A DNA stretch of 64,000 bases from Cenococcum geophilum 1.58 (Eukaryota > Ascomycota > Dothideomycetes > Gloniales > Gloniaceae): the NCBI GenBank assembly GCA_001692895.1, contig KV748178.1, positions 1 to 64,000 on the forward strand, written 5' to 3'. How positions within the stretch are numbered: position 1 is the first letter of the stretch; every line of letters begins with the position of its first letter. A program made the translations under genes and the position numbers. Shown in pieces: positions 21,797 to 33,800 of this stretch. The notes beneath the pieces are model-generated. The model was not told where the DNA came from and ran no database searches. It saw only the letters and a list, made by a program, of their open reading frames with translations.

Positions 21797-23281
21797 GCGC
21801 CACAGTAGGCGAAGGCAGTCGTGTCATTAAGGCGCTAAGGCACCAACATCAACACCTGGCAATTAGATAGCAATACAACTACCAAAAATTATTAAAATAA
21901 TAACTGTTTTAACGCTAAATCGTCCTATAAGACGTAAAGAGGTGTCTACTTATACTCGTACTCGTTTTTTATACTATTAGAATAACTGTACGCCCGGCAA
22001 GAGCGTGGATTAAGTATACTGCCGCATTAACTTTAAGCGCGATACCCGTATAGCTTAATGGATGGTCGCCTTGCAGAAATTTATAGGTAAAGAGGCTATA
22101 TATAGGCCAGGCAAGCATTAAATAGGTCCTTAAGCCATTAATAATAAAGAGCTAGCGGCTCTATAGAGCCCTAGTAACCCCCTTAGGCGTGCCCTATTTA
22201 ACGCATAAATTTAACACTTCCGTATATAGGCTATAGTTTAAATACTATAAGTTTATAATAAGAAGACTAAATAGAAGCGCTTTAAAATAGCTCTAATTAT
22301 ATCTCTTAAGAAGCGTAATAAGGATAAGAGGATGGACTTTAGATAGGAGTATAAGGACTATACTATAGAGAACTACTGGCAATATATATACTTTACCAAT
22401 AAAGCATATATTAATCTGTATTAATAGAGTTTAGGCTATATCTATAAAAAGGGGGGGACCTGCTATAAACTAGCTAATATATAGTCTTTTAACTCTAAAG
22501 GCGATAGCTATATAAGGCTCTATATAGTAAGCGATATCTCCTAGCATTATATTAGTAATTTTATCTTTTATAATAACAAAAATAACTATATAGACCTTCT
22601 AAAGCCTAAGTGGAAGCCCTACCGTTGTCCTATATAAGAGACTATAGAGAAATACCTCCAGAGAGTAGCTAATTAGCGTGCTAGGTAGCCCTATAGTGTT
22701 AATACAAAGCTAAAGGGAAACGTAATAATATAGGAATATTATACTAAGCAATTGCTTCCTGGCCTTACTAATATAATTTATAAGCATTAGGATATATATA
22801 AGGGACACTATATACTTTAGGAAGATAATAATCCTTTATATAGTATACGCTTAAAGGTTAATATACTAAGGCAAATAAAGGAGAGGGCTGGTATTTGGCT
22901 TTATAAGCATCTAGTAATATTACTAGATCTTAACCTAATTAAGGGGGTTTAGAATATGTTTAAGCAGCATTTTAGGAAACGCTATTATAAGTGGAAAATC
23001 TATAAGGAGCTTAAGTAAATAGCGCTTAAGAAATAGGATAATATTTGTAATATATTAGATAGCACCAAATTAGTTTAACGGCGTATTAGAGAGCTGCTGT
23101 AGTAATATAAATAGCTGCAAAAAATAGGTAGAGGACGTATTAGAACAAGTAAGTGGTGATTCTGCAATGAATTTGATGATGGCTCGCGATGTAAATAGCT
23201 ATCTATCACCTTCTTGCTTGTGTGTTGAAAGTTGGTGCCTTAGCGCCTTAATGACACGACTGCCTTCGCCTACTGTGGCGC
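21797..23281 (+). mobile_element. Mariner-type DNA transposon with 51-bp terminal inverted repeats
   Basis: 51-bp inverted repeats at 21797-21847 and 23231-23281 are identical apart from the arms' orientation (begin GCGCCACAGTAGGCGAAGGC). Between them the + strand, read through RIP stops, is a Tc1/mariner-superfamily transposase: a first catalytic block FTNKAYINLYQ near 22390-22420 (the usual Asp now Asn), ILQEDNNPLYS near 22815-22840, and LDLNLIKGVQNMFKQHFRKR near 22920-22985, the position of the third acidic residue. Spacing fits the DDE/D fold. Known role: cut-and-paste transposition at TA. A clean TA duplication is not visible at the ends. The coding part is TA-saturated while the repeats have kept their CG content. 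It lies immediately after the foldback Copia. Dead as an autonomous element. Confidence 0.85.
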
Positions 23282-24526
23282 ACTCACTAATACTATAGTA
23301 TCACTAGTCTCTATCTAAGAAAACGCCACTTACTTTTAACTAATTAGCTATCTAAAGGCCTACGGTGCGAGTTTTAGTGAGGCTAGACTTAAATTCTTAT
23401 AATTTTATATAAGAGGCCGTTTCTTAGACATATTTAGTTACTTAATAATATTAATTTAATCTAATAAGTTAATAAAGTATAAGAGTACATATTTTAGATC
23501 CCGCAACAGTCGCGATAGATATTAGGTGACGGAGTCACCTCGCTTATATATATTGTTCTGGGCAACCGAGTTCTAGGGCCCGACCTCATTGCCCATCCCC
23601 TAAAATTGGCACAGAATGCATTGCTCTGCGCCCTTCTCTCTCCTACGAAGTCGGGGATTTACTACTTAGAAAAGCTAATGTAGTAGTTGATGTTATTGCA
23701 TGCAATCCGGGCGATATTGGTAATAGCTGGTGGGAAGGTAGTCTCAGAGACCGGTGGAGGCCTCGTGGTAGGTTTCAATGGGACTGTATCTGCGCTCTAG
23801 ATGATGATGAAGTCGTTAAGGGGGTAGAAGATTGGTGGTTTAGTGAGTCAGCTTTGTTAGCGGATGCAGGAGGGAGGTTGTGGGTTGGGCTAAGGTGAGA
23901 ATAGAAATAGCCCGTTAGGGTACGGAGTTATGGTGGGCGGAAGCATTTTGACACGTCGTGTAAGGATATGTAATTTAATGCAACGGTATGGTCCTGAAAG
24001 CAAGATTGGAAATATTTTTCAAATAAATGTTTATAATTTGTAAAATTTCTTATAACCTCTACATAGGACCATAGGTGATGGAAAACTGCGGGTCCCGTCC
24101 GCTCCCCGGTACATAAGCCATCAACCGGCAGATTAGTAGTTAGGTGGGTGACCACTAGCGAATACCTGCTGTTCTATGTTTTTGGCTCTTTCTATCTCTA
24201 TAGTTTCTTTTTTACTTCTCTTCTACCGTACTACTACCAAATCTTGTATTTCTGGAGATGTTAAACAGTCGTTATCCGAATAATCACAAAACATTGAAGT
24301 AATTATCTGATATGCATTGCATATGGGACGGGTTTTATCTTCCAATACATTTTGCCATATTCTAATACTCTAACAGCCTATCAGGTTCCGTTGATGGTCC
24401 TTCAGTGGACACAGATAACGACGTCATCATCTATTATATGACAGGAAGCTAAAGCAAAGATCCCGACCGTAATAGAATTCCAGGTCGGCTTACTATTCGA
24501 TCTGAGAACCTTGAGACCATCACATA
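23282..24526. other. Repeat flank and 3' side of adenylosuccinate synthetase
   Basis: 23282-23500 is RIP-altered DNA. At about 23482-23508 a 27-bp match to the start of the 443-bp short element begins, but the rest differs. From about 23550 composition returns to normal. A + strand reading near 23690-23765 gives DVIACNPGDIGNSWWEGSL, which recalls an SH3-like WWEG motif, but the frame ends soon and no gene model is justified. The remainder is the 3' flank of the synthetase. Confidence 0.4.
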
Positions 24527-26129
24527 TTACCTAGAAATCATGTTCTCGCGGCCAGGTCCAACACCAATCCAGCGGATCTTCACTCCAACGGCTTTCTCGA
24601 TGAACTCGACATACTTCCTGGCATTGACGGGAAGATCGTAGAAATATTTAGCCCCAGTAGTCGGTATTTTCCATCCAGGAAGCGTTTCATAGGTGACATC
24701 CACTTTGGCAAGTGTTTCTGGGTTTGCTGGAAATGATTCGAGCTTTTGACCTTGGAAAGAGTAGCCGGTAGCTACCTTGATCTCCTCAAAATCATCCAGG
24801 ACGTCAAGTTTTGTAAGATTGAGAGACGTATAATCGTTAACGTCGTGTGAATATTTGATGATGACAAGGTCGAGCCATCCGCATCTCCGCTTGCGACCGG
24901 TGGTGACGCCGACTTCTTGGCCCACGCCCTGAAGTTTGTCGCCAATTTCGTTCAATTGCTCGCTTGGAAATGGTCCACTATAACAATCAGTAAATATGCA
25001 ATCATAGCTCGTTCGGTTGATTCGAGAACACTTACGACCCAACTCTGGTGGTATACTGAATACATTTAGTAACCCTGCTTACGTTTTACGCATTTGAGCA
25101 CAGCTTACCGCCTTTACAACTCCAATAACTTCTTTGATGGACCTCCAGCCCAAGTTTAGACCAGTGAGAACGCCGCCCAAACCAGTGTTGGAAGAAGTGA
25201 CAAATGGATAAGTGCTGACCACGTGAGCATCACCTTCACAGAATTCATCAATCAACCTTACCCATAGTCGATATCAAGCATGATTGCGTTAGCGCCTTCA
25301 ACCAAGATATCCATTTTTTGCTCTTTAGCTGAATTCAGCATAGGGATCTGATCAATGACATATGGTACTAGCTTTTCCCGGTAATTCTGGGAAGACATGT
25401 TAGAATTTGATTCAGAGTCCCTAAGAGAGAAAAATGAAAATTCAAATACCTTGTACCTCGATATCTCAGCCTCCAAATCGTATTTTAGTAATTCTCCAAA
25501 GCGCCTTTGGAAGCCATGGGCGAGCCGTCGTAACTTCGACTCGAAAATTTCCGGGTCAAAGATATCTGCGATACGTACGCCGCTTCTCGTCATTTTAGTG
25601 CTGTATGTTGGTCCTAAAAGCATATTAATTTTTAACAGTTTGCTGCTCTCAAAGATTTAAGCTTACCTATGCCTTTACGCGTTGTGCCTACTCCCACACA
25701 GGTTAGTGTCGGTGATCTTGGTGCTCGAAGGGCTCAAACAGGTATCCGACCTATGAATGAGTTCGCTAGCTCAGCCTCTTCCAAACCATCTACCAACTGG
25801 TGCAAATCAAAAACGACATGAGCCCGATCACTGATGAAGATCCTCTCCGTTGTATTCAAACCGTGCTTCTCAAGGGCCTCCAGTTCTTTGAAGAAAGAGG
25901 GAACATGGACCACACAGCCACTTCCCACTAGATTGATGCATTTTGGGTTTATGAGGCCACTAGGCAAGATGTGAAAGTCGAAAGTCTTCCCATTCGCAAC
26001 GATTGTGTGTCCAGCGTTGTTGCCTCCTTGGGCTCTACAGCACAAATTCGCATTGTTGGCCAGTATATCCACAAGCTTTCCTTTCCCTTCATCTCCAAAT
26101 TGGCTACCAAGACAGACAGTGACTGACAT
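24527..26129 (-). CDS. Adenylosuccinate synthetase
   Basis: First committed step of AMP synthesis: IMP + aspartate + GTP to adenylosuccinate; cytosolic homodimer. Seven exons on the minus strand: 26129-25751, 25687-25667, 25613-25450, 25386-25262, 25214-25109, 25055-25036, 24977-24527; total 1266 nt, 421 aa, the usual length. Exons 2 and 6 are only 21 and 20 nt. All introns are 47-63 bp; intron 1 uses the weak donor GTCGGA. Catalytic Asp13 lies in FGDEGKGK and His41 in NNAGHT, matching the numbering of the E. coli enzyme. The IMP-binding loop [12 protein letters not shown] is assembled across exons 1-3, VGSGPFPSE across exons 6-7, and [10 protein letters not shown] follows. The chosen Met is the family start; the frame stays open upstream for 65 more codons to 26324. 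Orthologue of yeast ADE12. The gene stands alone between repeat blocks and shows no RIP damage. Confidence 0.95.
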
Positions 26130-26560
26130 GATTATCCGAGGCTGTGGATTCGTGTGAAATGAGGTGTTGGTAGGTACTGCAGGATTGCAGGAGCGAGCAG
26201 CGAATAGGTTGTCCACTGCGTCATTTATATCCGGAGGTGGCGCCAAAGAATTTGCGCAAAAGCACAGTGAGAAGGAAGAAAAAATGGCGATTTCGGAGGG
26301 TAGAGTACCAGGAAGTGTCTTCAATTCGGGTTAAGGGTAGGCAATCCTCCCAGCCGCGGTATGGTATAGTAGGCAACAACCCTCTCTTTGTAAAATTAAA
26401 GCAATTGCGATGGCAATTTCAAAAGGCAATGGGTGCGTGCTTGAATCAAACTCAATTTCAGTTTGACCCCTCCGGAAAAAAAAGGCCCGGACCGAAGAAA
26501 GCCACCCCACCATGCGATATTATCTTCTGCAAATTTTTCAATAAGACGGCTCCTACATAA
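26130..26560. promoter_or_regulatory. Upstream region of adenylosuccinate synthetase
   Basis: About 430 bp of normal composition before the AT-rich block begins at about 26560. It should hold the promoter and 5' UTR. The synthetase frame runs open through 26324 (first residues [20 protein letters not shown]), which may be chance or an N-terminal extension. No binding site is claimed. Confidence 0.5.
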
Positions 26561-28117
26561 AATAAGTTATAACGTAAATCTATCTCTACAACCACGCTTT
26601 ATATAGGGTTATATTATGGCCCCGCTCGCTATACACCCCTAAATAATACGCGTACGCCCCTAATTGATACGTATATACACCCTACCTAAACAAGCTTAAA
26701 TCCTTCCACTTCAAGTTAGAATATTACGTATGTTTGACGTGTATGTATCTGCGTCGCGAAAATCAAACTGTCAGGGTTCGCAGATTCACTTCTTAAGAAA
26801 GTAATTATATACCCACGTCCGACGCTAATTAACTTTATTAACGTCCTTATTGCTATATAAGTAAGCTGTTATTAAAAACCGTACTAAATTCTTGTCCTAC
26901 TATATAATAGAAAGCACCGAATTAACTATACTAACGACTATTTCTGTAATAAAATTAAACAGTAGCCTTTCCTTCCTTTTATTAGCCCTTTTATACACCT
27001 CTAGATAGTTCTTTAAGTTTAATTAAGCTATACCAGCTGCAGTAATTCTAAGTTATTAGAGCACCTAGAGTAACGGAATATTTATAAAGTAGTTATTTAA
27101 AAATAGGCAAAATCAATAAGCCTAAAAGGGGAGCTATTAGATAAGGTAGAGGACGCACTTAGAGGTTTTTAAGAGGATAATATTTTAATAATCTATTTAA
27201 GAAGGAAGCCTAGAAAAGCAGCTAGGTAAGGTAAATATAAAGCTATAGCAATACCTATATTAATAAAGGCCTAATATTTTAAAGCCCTTAGGTACTAGCT
27301 TATTAGGCAATTTAATTATAGCTATAAATTATTTAGTAAACCTTACCATTATTTTATTAAAGCTAACTATAGATTTAGGTATAACATACTTCCTAAACGC
27401 CTCGCCTAAAGAAGTTGTTAACGGCTTAATCTTTTTAAAAACTTGACGTTTAATACTATCTAGTGAAGATAATAAGGTATAGAAGAAGCGCTTAAGTTAC
27501 TTCTATCTTTTTTAGCCTATAAATAAGCTAATTAAATACTTAGGATATTTAGGATCTATAGCCTAAAGGTCTCGTACCTAGGTAACCTTAAAGACGCCTA
27601 TATAGATAATAAGTTCTACTTAAATTATTAATTTGTTAGCAGAGGTCTCCTTTTATTTCTATAATTGTTTACTAATATACCGTCCTAATTAGTAATATTT
27701 ACTAGCTTTCTAAGACGCTATATATAGGTTTATATTAACCGCAAGCTTCTTAAATATACTAATATTAAAGAATAGTAAGAATACTTAAATCGGTAGGTTT
27801 TATCTAGATTTATACCTACTAGACGCTATACTAATCTAATCTACTAGTATATAATAAGTAGAGCGCTTACTACCCTTATTTTAATTAGAAAGATTATTTA
27901 GTTTTATATCCGTATTAAGGCCGTTAATTATAATAGCTTGTATAAATGCCTCTAAACCGAAGCTTGTAGATTGCTATCTAATAAAGATACTAAGCTAAGG
28001 AGAAGGAAAGGGGGTCGCGAGGGCTGGTGTTAATAAATAGGTAGCATAAGCCGCTAAGGCGCTAGTAGTAAATAAGCTAATAGTAGGCGAGCTAATAGTA
28101 AGAAATAGTACTAGATA
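26561..28117. other. RIP-altered block of unassigned repeat
   Basis: TA-rich with almost no CA. A + strand frame from about 27290 to 28010, read through stops at expected Gln/Arg/Trp positions, is more protein-like than the other frames (GITYFLNASPKEVVNGLIFL, later LSYFYLF and LLPLFQLERL), but matches no family I can name. It is the original target of Copia-2 insertion. Confidence 0.4.
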
Positions 28118-28122
28118 GTATG

Positions 28123-28287
28123 TGTCGGGAATGAGGCAAGCGGTTGTCATGTGTCGCCGCGGCACTAGCTTGGCGAGGAGTCTTAAGCTTCTCGCCCTTC
28201 CTCATTCTAACAACAAGCTTTATTAACCAACATCACTATAACCTACTCAAGTAGTCGTTATTAGTAAGTCACCCTGTGTAACTAATA
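28123..28287 (+). repeat. Copia-2 5' LTR
   Basis: 165 bp, TGTCGGG...ACTAATA; pairs with 55373-55537. The core CGCCGCGGCACTAGC is preserved in all four LTR copies of this family. Confidence 0.9.
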
Positions 28288-30298
28288 CTAATTAGTGGTT
28301 AAATATATAGTTAACTATAAAGCAGCTAGGTTTTTAAATAGAAGAGATAGTCTTGTATAGGGGTGCTATATACACTTATATAGAATGGATCCTGGGGATA
28401 CTATACTACTTTAAACTTGCGGAAAACTAGTAATAGAAGTGTTACTAAGTACTAGGAGATACTAAGTTGCGTCTATTATATAGAATAACTACATTTACAA
28501 AGATTTAGTTAAGTACTTTAGGTTAGAAGTATTACTAAACCTAAGGTCCTAAGTTAACGTCTAAAACGCGTTAAAACAACTATCTTAATACCTTTGGTGT
28601 ACCTTCGCAGACTATAGGATTACAATTATTACCTAACTACACGTTGAATAACCTTTATTTCCCTTAATTTTTTTTATTAAAACGCGTTAAATAACCTTTA
28701 ATAATAGCTATTATAGCGCTAACCTACCTAAAGAAGTATAAGAATAACATTAACCTAGAAATATAGGATAGAGCTATAATTGGCTTTATAAACGCTAAGT
28801 AATAGAACCTAAACGGATTCCTATTATACCGTATAGCATACTATAAAGACAGCGAATACGACGATACTATGCTATAGTATTATATAAGGGAGGACTTTAT
28901 TAAATGGATAAAGGAAACGTAGGTTCCTATAAATAAGGATATTGTATAGGACTTCCGTAACTTCCTTTAGGAGTATAGAGTATTTATCCCTATAGATGGG
29001 GGGGTTATTAGAGATAATATTTAGGAGCATATTATTAATGTAAAAGAAGAGCATAAATAGACCCTATAAGAGATTAAGCATTAACTACGCACTATAAAGA
29101 AGCTTAACTCACGATGGAATCTAAGTAATATACCACTAGAGACGTATTCTAATTCTATTACTCTAGGTATAAGTTCTAACGTTCTATATCTATCGCCTCT
29201 ACCTCTATCTTTAGTTCTCTAGTATCTACTAATTTAACCCGTAATTTTAATTACTACCCCTTAACCTAAGTAAGCGTAAAATCCTCTTACTTTGCAGTTT
29301 AATAACCTTTAAACTCTGCTATAGTAGAATTAGGTACTATACCCTATTCCATTAAGCTCTATATCCCTACTATAGCCTATAATATAACTCCTACCTCCTT
29401 TATCTTAATCTTAAATTGGAGGTAGTTTAAAATTGCTTATAGAGCTTACGAAGCTCTATTTAGATTAGGAGAAGAAGTTTAGTAGGGAATTATATAATGT
29501 TCTTAATTTAAAATTGCGTATCTTCTATAACTGTTACTAGAAGGTAGGAATAGAGTCTAATTAATACTATAACGCCTATTCTGTTATGCTTAAGGGCCGA
29601 GCTAGTACCTTCTATTATAATTATCTAGTAGGAAAAGGATATAATTTCGACCGTATAATATATAAGTTAAGATACTACTTTAAAATAGAAGAGAATAAGT
29701 AGCAATATATATTAGAATAGAGAGAGACTACCTTTTTAAGAATTATTGTTATAAACCTAGGTGTCCCTCGGCTTGATTATCTTTAAAAGCTCTTTAATTA
29801 ACTTTAGATAATTTAGCGTGATTTATCCAAATTATATTAAGAGGATTTTAGCCTACGCGATTAAGTTATTAGCGTATACTAAGGCGTTAAAGAATATAAC
29901 CTCGCTCTCTTTAATTCTATAAATACTTATAAAGGAGTATATACTTAATTAAGATCTTCTATTAGCACCGCTCTACGCTCTTAAAAAGTATAGTAATTTA
30001 ACGCCTAACTCTAGTCTACTTTAATTAACTTGGCTGACCTAGCTAACTAATATAATTATAACTGGACTAATCGAATATATAGTGGCCGCGGTAGGTAATA
30101 TAGTAGAGGGTATAATTAATAACTATAAGGTAAAGGTAGAGGTCCTTATAGAGGCTTATTCCGAAGTAATTGCTAAAAAAAGTGCTATATTTATAAGAAG
30201 TCAAATTACTAGTTAACTAGGTACTCTTTTAATAAGCAAAAGGGGGTATATAATAAGTTTCGCTAGAGTATAAGAAATATTAAAAATTGTAAGGTTAC

Positions 30299-30473
30299 TG
30301 TTGGGAATAAAGGCAAGCGGTCGTCACGTGTCGCCGCGGCACTAGCGTGGTAAGGAACCTTAAGTTCCTTACCCTCCCCCTTTCTTCTTAGAAGAAAACA
30401 AGCTTTATTAACTAACATCACTGTAACCCTACTCAAGTAGTCGTTAATGGTGAGTCACCCTGTGTGACCAATA
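30299..30473 (+). repeat. Copia-1 5' LTR
   Basis: 175 bp, longer than the Copia-2 LTR mainly through a different middle (GGAACCTTAAGTTCC hairpin and a CCCCCTTTCTTCTT tract). Confidence 0.9.
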
Positions 30474-30839
30474 CTGATTAGTGGTTAAATACACAGTTAA
30501 CCATAGAGCAGCTAGGTTTTCGAATAGAAGAGATAGTCTTATATAGGGGTGCCATATACGCTTATATGGAATGGATCCCAGCAATACTATACTATCTTAG
30601 ACTTACGGAAAACTAGTAATAGAAGTGTCACTGAGTACTAGGAGATACCAAGTTGCGTCTATTATATAGAATAACCGCGTTTACAAAGATTTAGTTAAGT
30701 ACTTTAGGTTAAAAGTGTTACTAAACCTAGGGTCCTAAGTTAACGTCTAAAACGCATTAAATAACATCTTAAATTGCCTACCTCTTAACAGCAAACCTAT
30801 AAGATCCTATAAAACTAAAAATCCTACCTACCTTCGACG

Positions 30840-33800
30840 TACGACACCCCGTTAATTCTATACCTACTATAGCATTAACCTACCTAAAGAAGTATAAGGA
30901 AGATATTAACCTAAAGATATAGAATAAAGCTATAATTAACCTTGTAAACGCTAATAAATAAGACTTAAATGGATTTTTATTATACCGTATAGCATATTAT
31001 AAGGATAGTAAATATAACGATACCGCGCTATAGGAATGTATAAAGGAGGACTTTATTAAATGGATAAAGGAAATATGGGCCCCTATAAACAAGGATATTA
31101 TATAGGACTTCCGTAACTTCCTTTAGGAGAATAGAGTATTTATTCCTAAGAACGGGGGTACTATTAGAGATAACATTTAGGAGTAGGCTATTAACATAAA
31201 AGAAGAGCACAAATAGACTCTATAAGAGATTAAGTACTAACTACGCACTATAAGGAAGCTTAACTTATAATAGAACCTAAGTAATATACCTCTAAAGACG
31301 AACCTACCTCTACCTTTAACTCCTCTATATCTAATTTAACCCGTAACCTTAACGTTAGATACTATACCCTAATAAGAGCAGGCATAGGATCCCATTGCTT
31401 CGCGATTTAATAACCTTTAGACTCTACCAACTAGACCTACGTCCCCACTACAGCCTGCAATGCAACCCCTACCTTCTCTATTTTAATCTTAAATTAGAAG
31501 TAGTTTAAAATTGCTTATAGAGCTTACGAAGCTCTATTTAGATTAGGAGAAGAAGTTTAGCGGGGAATTATATAATGTTCTTAATTTAAAACTATGTATC
31601 TTCTATAACTATTGCTAGAAGGTAGGAATAGAGTCTAATTAATACCACAACGCCTATTCCGTTATGCTTAAGGGCCGAGCTAGTACCTTCTATTATAATC
31701 ATTTAGCAGGAAAAGGATACGATTTTAACCGCATAATATATAAGTTAAGATACTACTTTAAAATAGAAGAGAATAAGTAGCAGTATATATTAGAATAGAG
31801 AGAGACTACCTTTCTAAGAATTATTGCTATAAACCTAGGTGTCCCTCGGCTTAATTATCTTTAAAAGCTCTTTAATTAACTTTAGATAATTTAGCGTAGA
31901 TTATCCGAATTATATTAAGAGGACTTTAGCCTACGTAATTAAGTTATTAGCGTATACTAAGGTATTAAAGAATATAACCTTACTCTCTTTAATCCTGTAA
32001 ATACTTATAAAGGAGTATATACTTAATTAAGATCTTCTATTAGCACCGCTCTACGCTCTTAAGAAGTATAGTAATTTAACGCCTAACTTTAACCTACTTT
32101 AATTGACCTGCCTAACTAATATGATTATAACTGGACTAATTAAATATATAGTGGCCGGGGTAGGCAATACGGTAGAGGGTATAATTAATAACTATAAGGT
32201 AAAGGTGGAGGTCCTTATAGAGGTTTATTTTAAAGTAATCGCTAAAAAAAGTGTTACATTTGTAAGAAACTAAATTGCTAGTTAACTAGGCATTCTTTTA
32301 ATAAGCGAAAGGAGGTATATAATAAGTTTCGCTAGAGTATAAGAAATATCGGAAATTATAAGGTTACTACGGCCTACTTCTAAAGCTTCCTAGTTTAATA
32401 TAAAGGCGTAGAAGATCTTAAGGGTAAAGTTAATAAGGCCGAACAGCTCCTTATAAATATAGAAATTAAGGAGTACTTACCTAACCAATACTTTACTAAG
32501 TATGGTAAGGTAGATAGTATATAAACCGTTACTATTCTTAATAACTAATCTATGCTCTATTTTACCATAAAGTCAGATATCTTTAATAAGCTAAGGAAGA
32601 GTTCCGCGTTTTCCTTTAATGACAGATACTCGGCGAATGTCTTTTATAATATTATGCTAGATACTAGAGCTGTAAGAGTATCTATAGCGGGAGAACCTTA
32701 AGTTTAAGCCCTTTAGCAGCTTAATAGCTTTATTTAGATTAACTATTTAACAGCAGGCTAATACACGATTTGTTTTAGTAAGGGTACTATAATCTTTTTT
32801 AGCACAATTAGGGTCCAAACCCCCTTAGGGTATATTACCTTTTACATCGTTCCTATAAACACCCTATTTCTATTTTATATTAAAGATATAAATAAATTAG
32901 GCGTTAAGCTTAATAACCTTAAAGATATACTTATTTAGGGAGATAATCAGGTGCCCGTTGTGCGCAAGTAGGGTTACCCTTAGTTACTCCTTTATTAACT
33001 AAAAAAGAGTATTACTTAGAGCTACCTAACTAAGTTAGAGTTACGTTAACTATACCGTCGTTTTAGCCACCTATCCGTTTATTAATTACTTAGGGTTCTT
33101 TAGTAAGCAGGCTATAAAGTCAAGGTTAAGGCAATTAAGCATTTTATAAAGTACTACTATTACTACTAAATAAACTAGAAGTCCCCTAGCCGATTTAAGT
33201 TTACCCTTAAAGATAACTATAACTTTAACTTCTATATTATTATTAACGTTATATATCTTAGCGGTAAGCCAGTACTCTAAGTTATTAACTTCTTAACCTT
33301 CTTCTAAGCTGCACGATTCTTAAAGGATATATTAGCTAAGAATATATAGAATACCCTTTAATTATACTAGATTAATGTCTACCTAGGACCCCCTAATTAA
33401 ATCGTCTATAATATAGGAAAGAACTTTTTATCTATAGAGTTTTAATAATAAATAAAGGCAATAGCAATTAAGGTTAAGGAAGTCCCTATTAAGGTATATA
33501 ATAGCGTTAGAAAAATAGAGCGATATTATACGCCATTACGCCGCGTATATAAGATTATCTCTTTAAAACTAAAGGATGCTAGTAAAGAACTTACCTTATA
33601 AATAGCTATTAAAGCTATTAACAATTCCGCTGGCCCGGATAGACTTATACCTATATTACTAGTCTTTAGCGCCTACCCTTAAATAACTAACGATTCTCTA
33701 TTATCTCCCTCCGTTATATAATAAACTAAGGCTATTTATAAGGTAATAAAGGAGGTATAACGTCTTTACGCCACACACCAGGTTAACGATATACTAGGAA

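Noticed and set aside
23690..23765. SH3 domain gene from the WWEG-like reading
   Set aside because: Only about 25 residues fit; the frame breaks soon and no start, splice signals or further domain were found.
26561..28117. Captain tyrosine recombinase of a giant mobile element (Starship)
   Set aside because: The + strand frame lacks a recognisable recombinase catalytic pattern, and no cargo with defined ends is seen.
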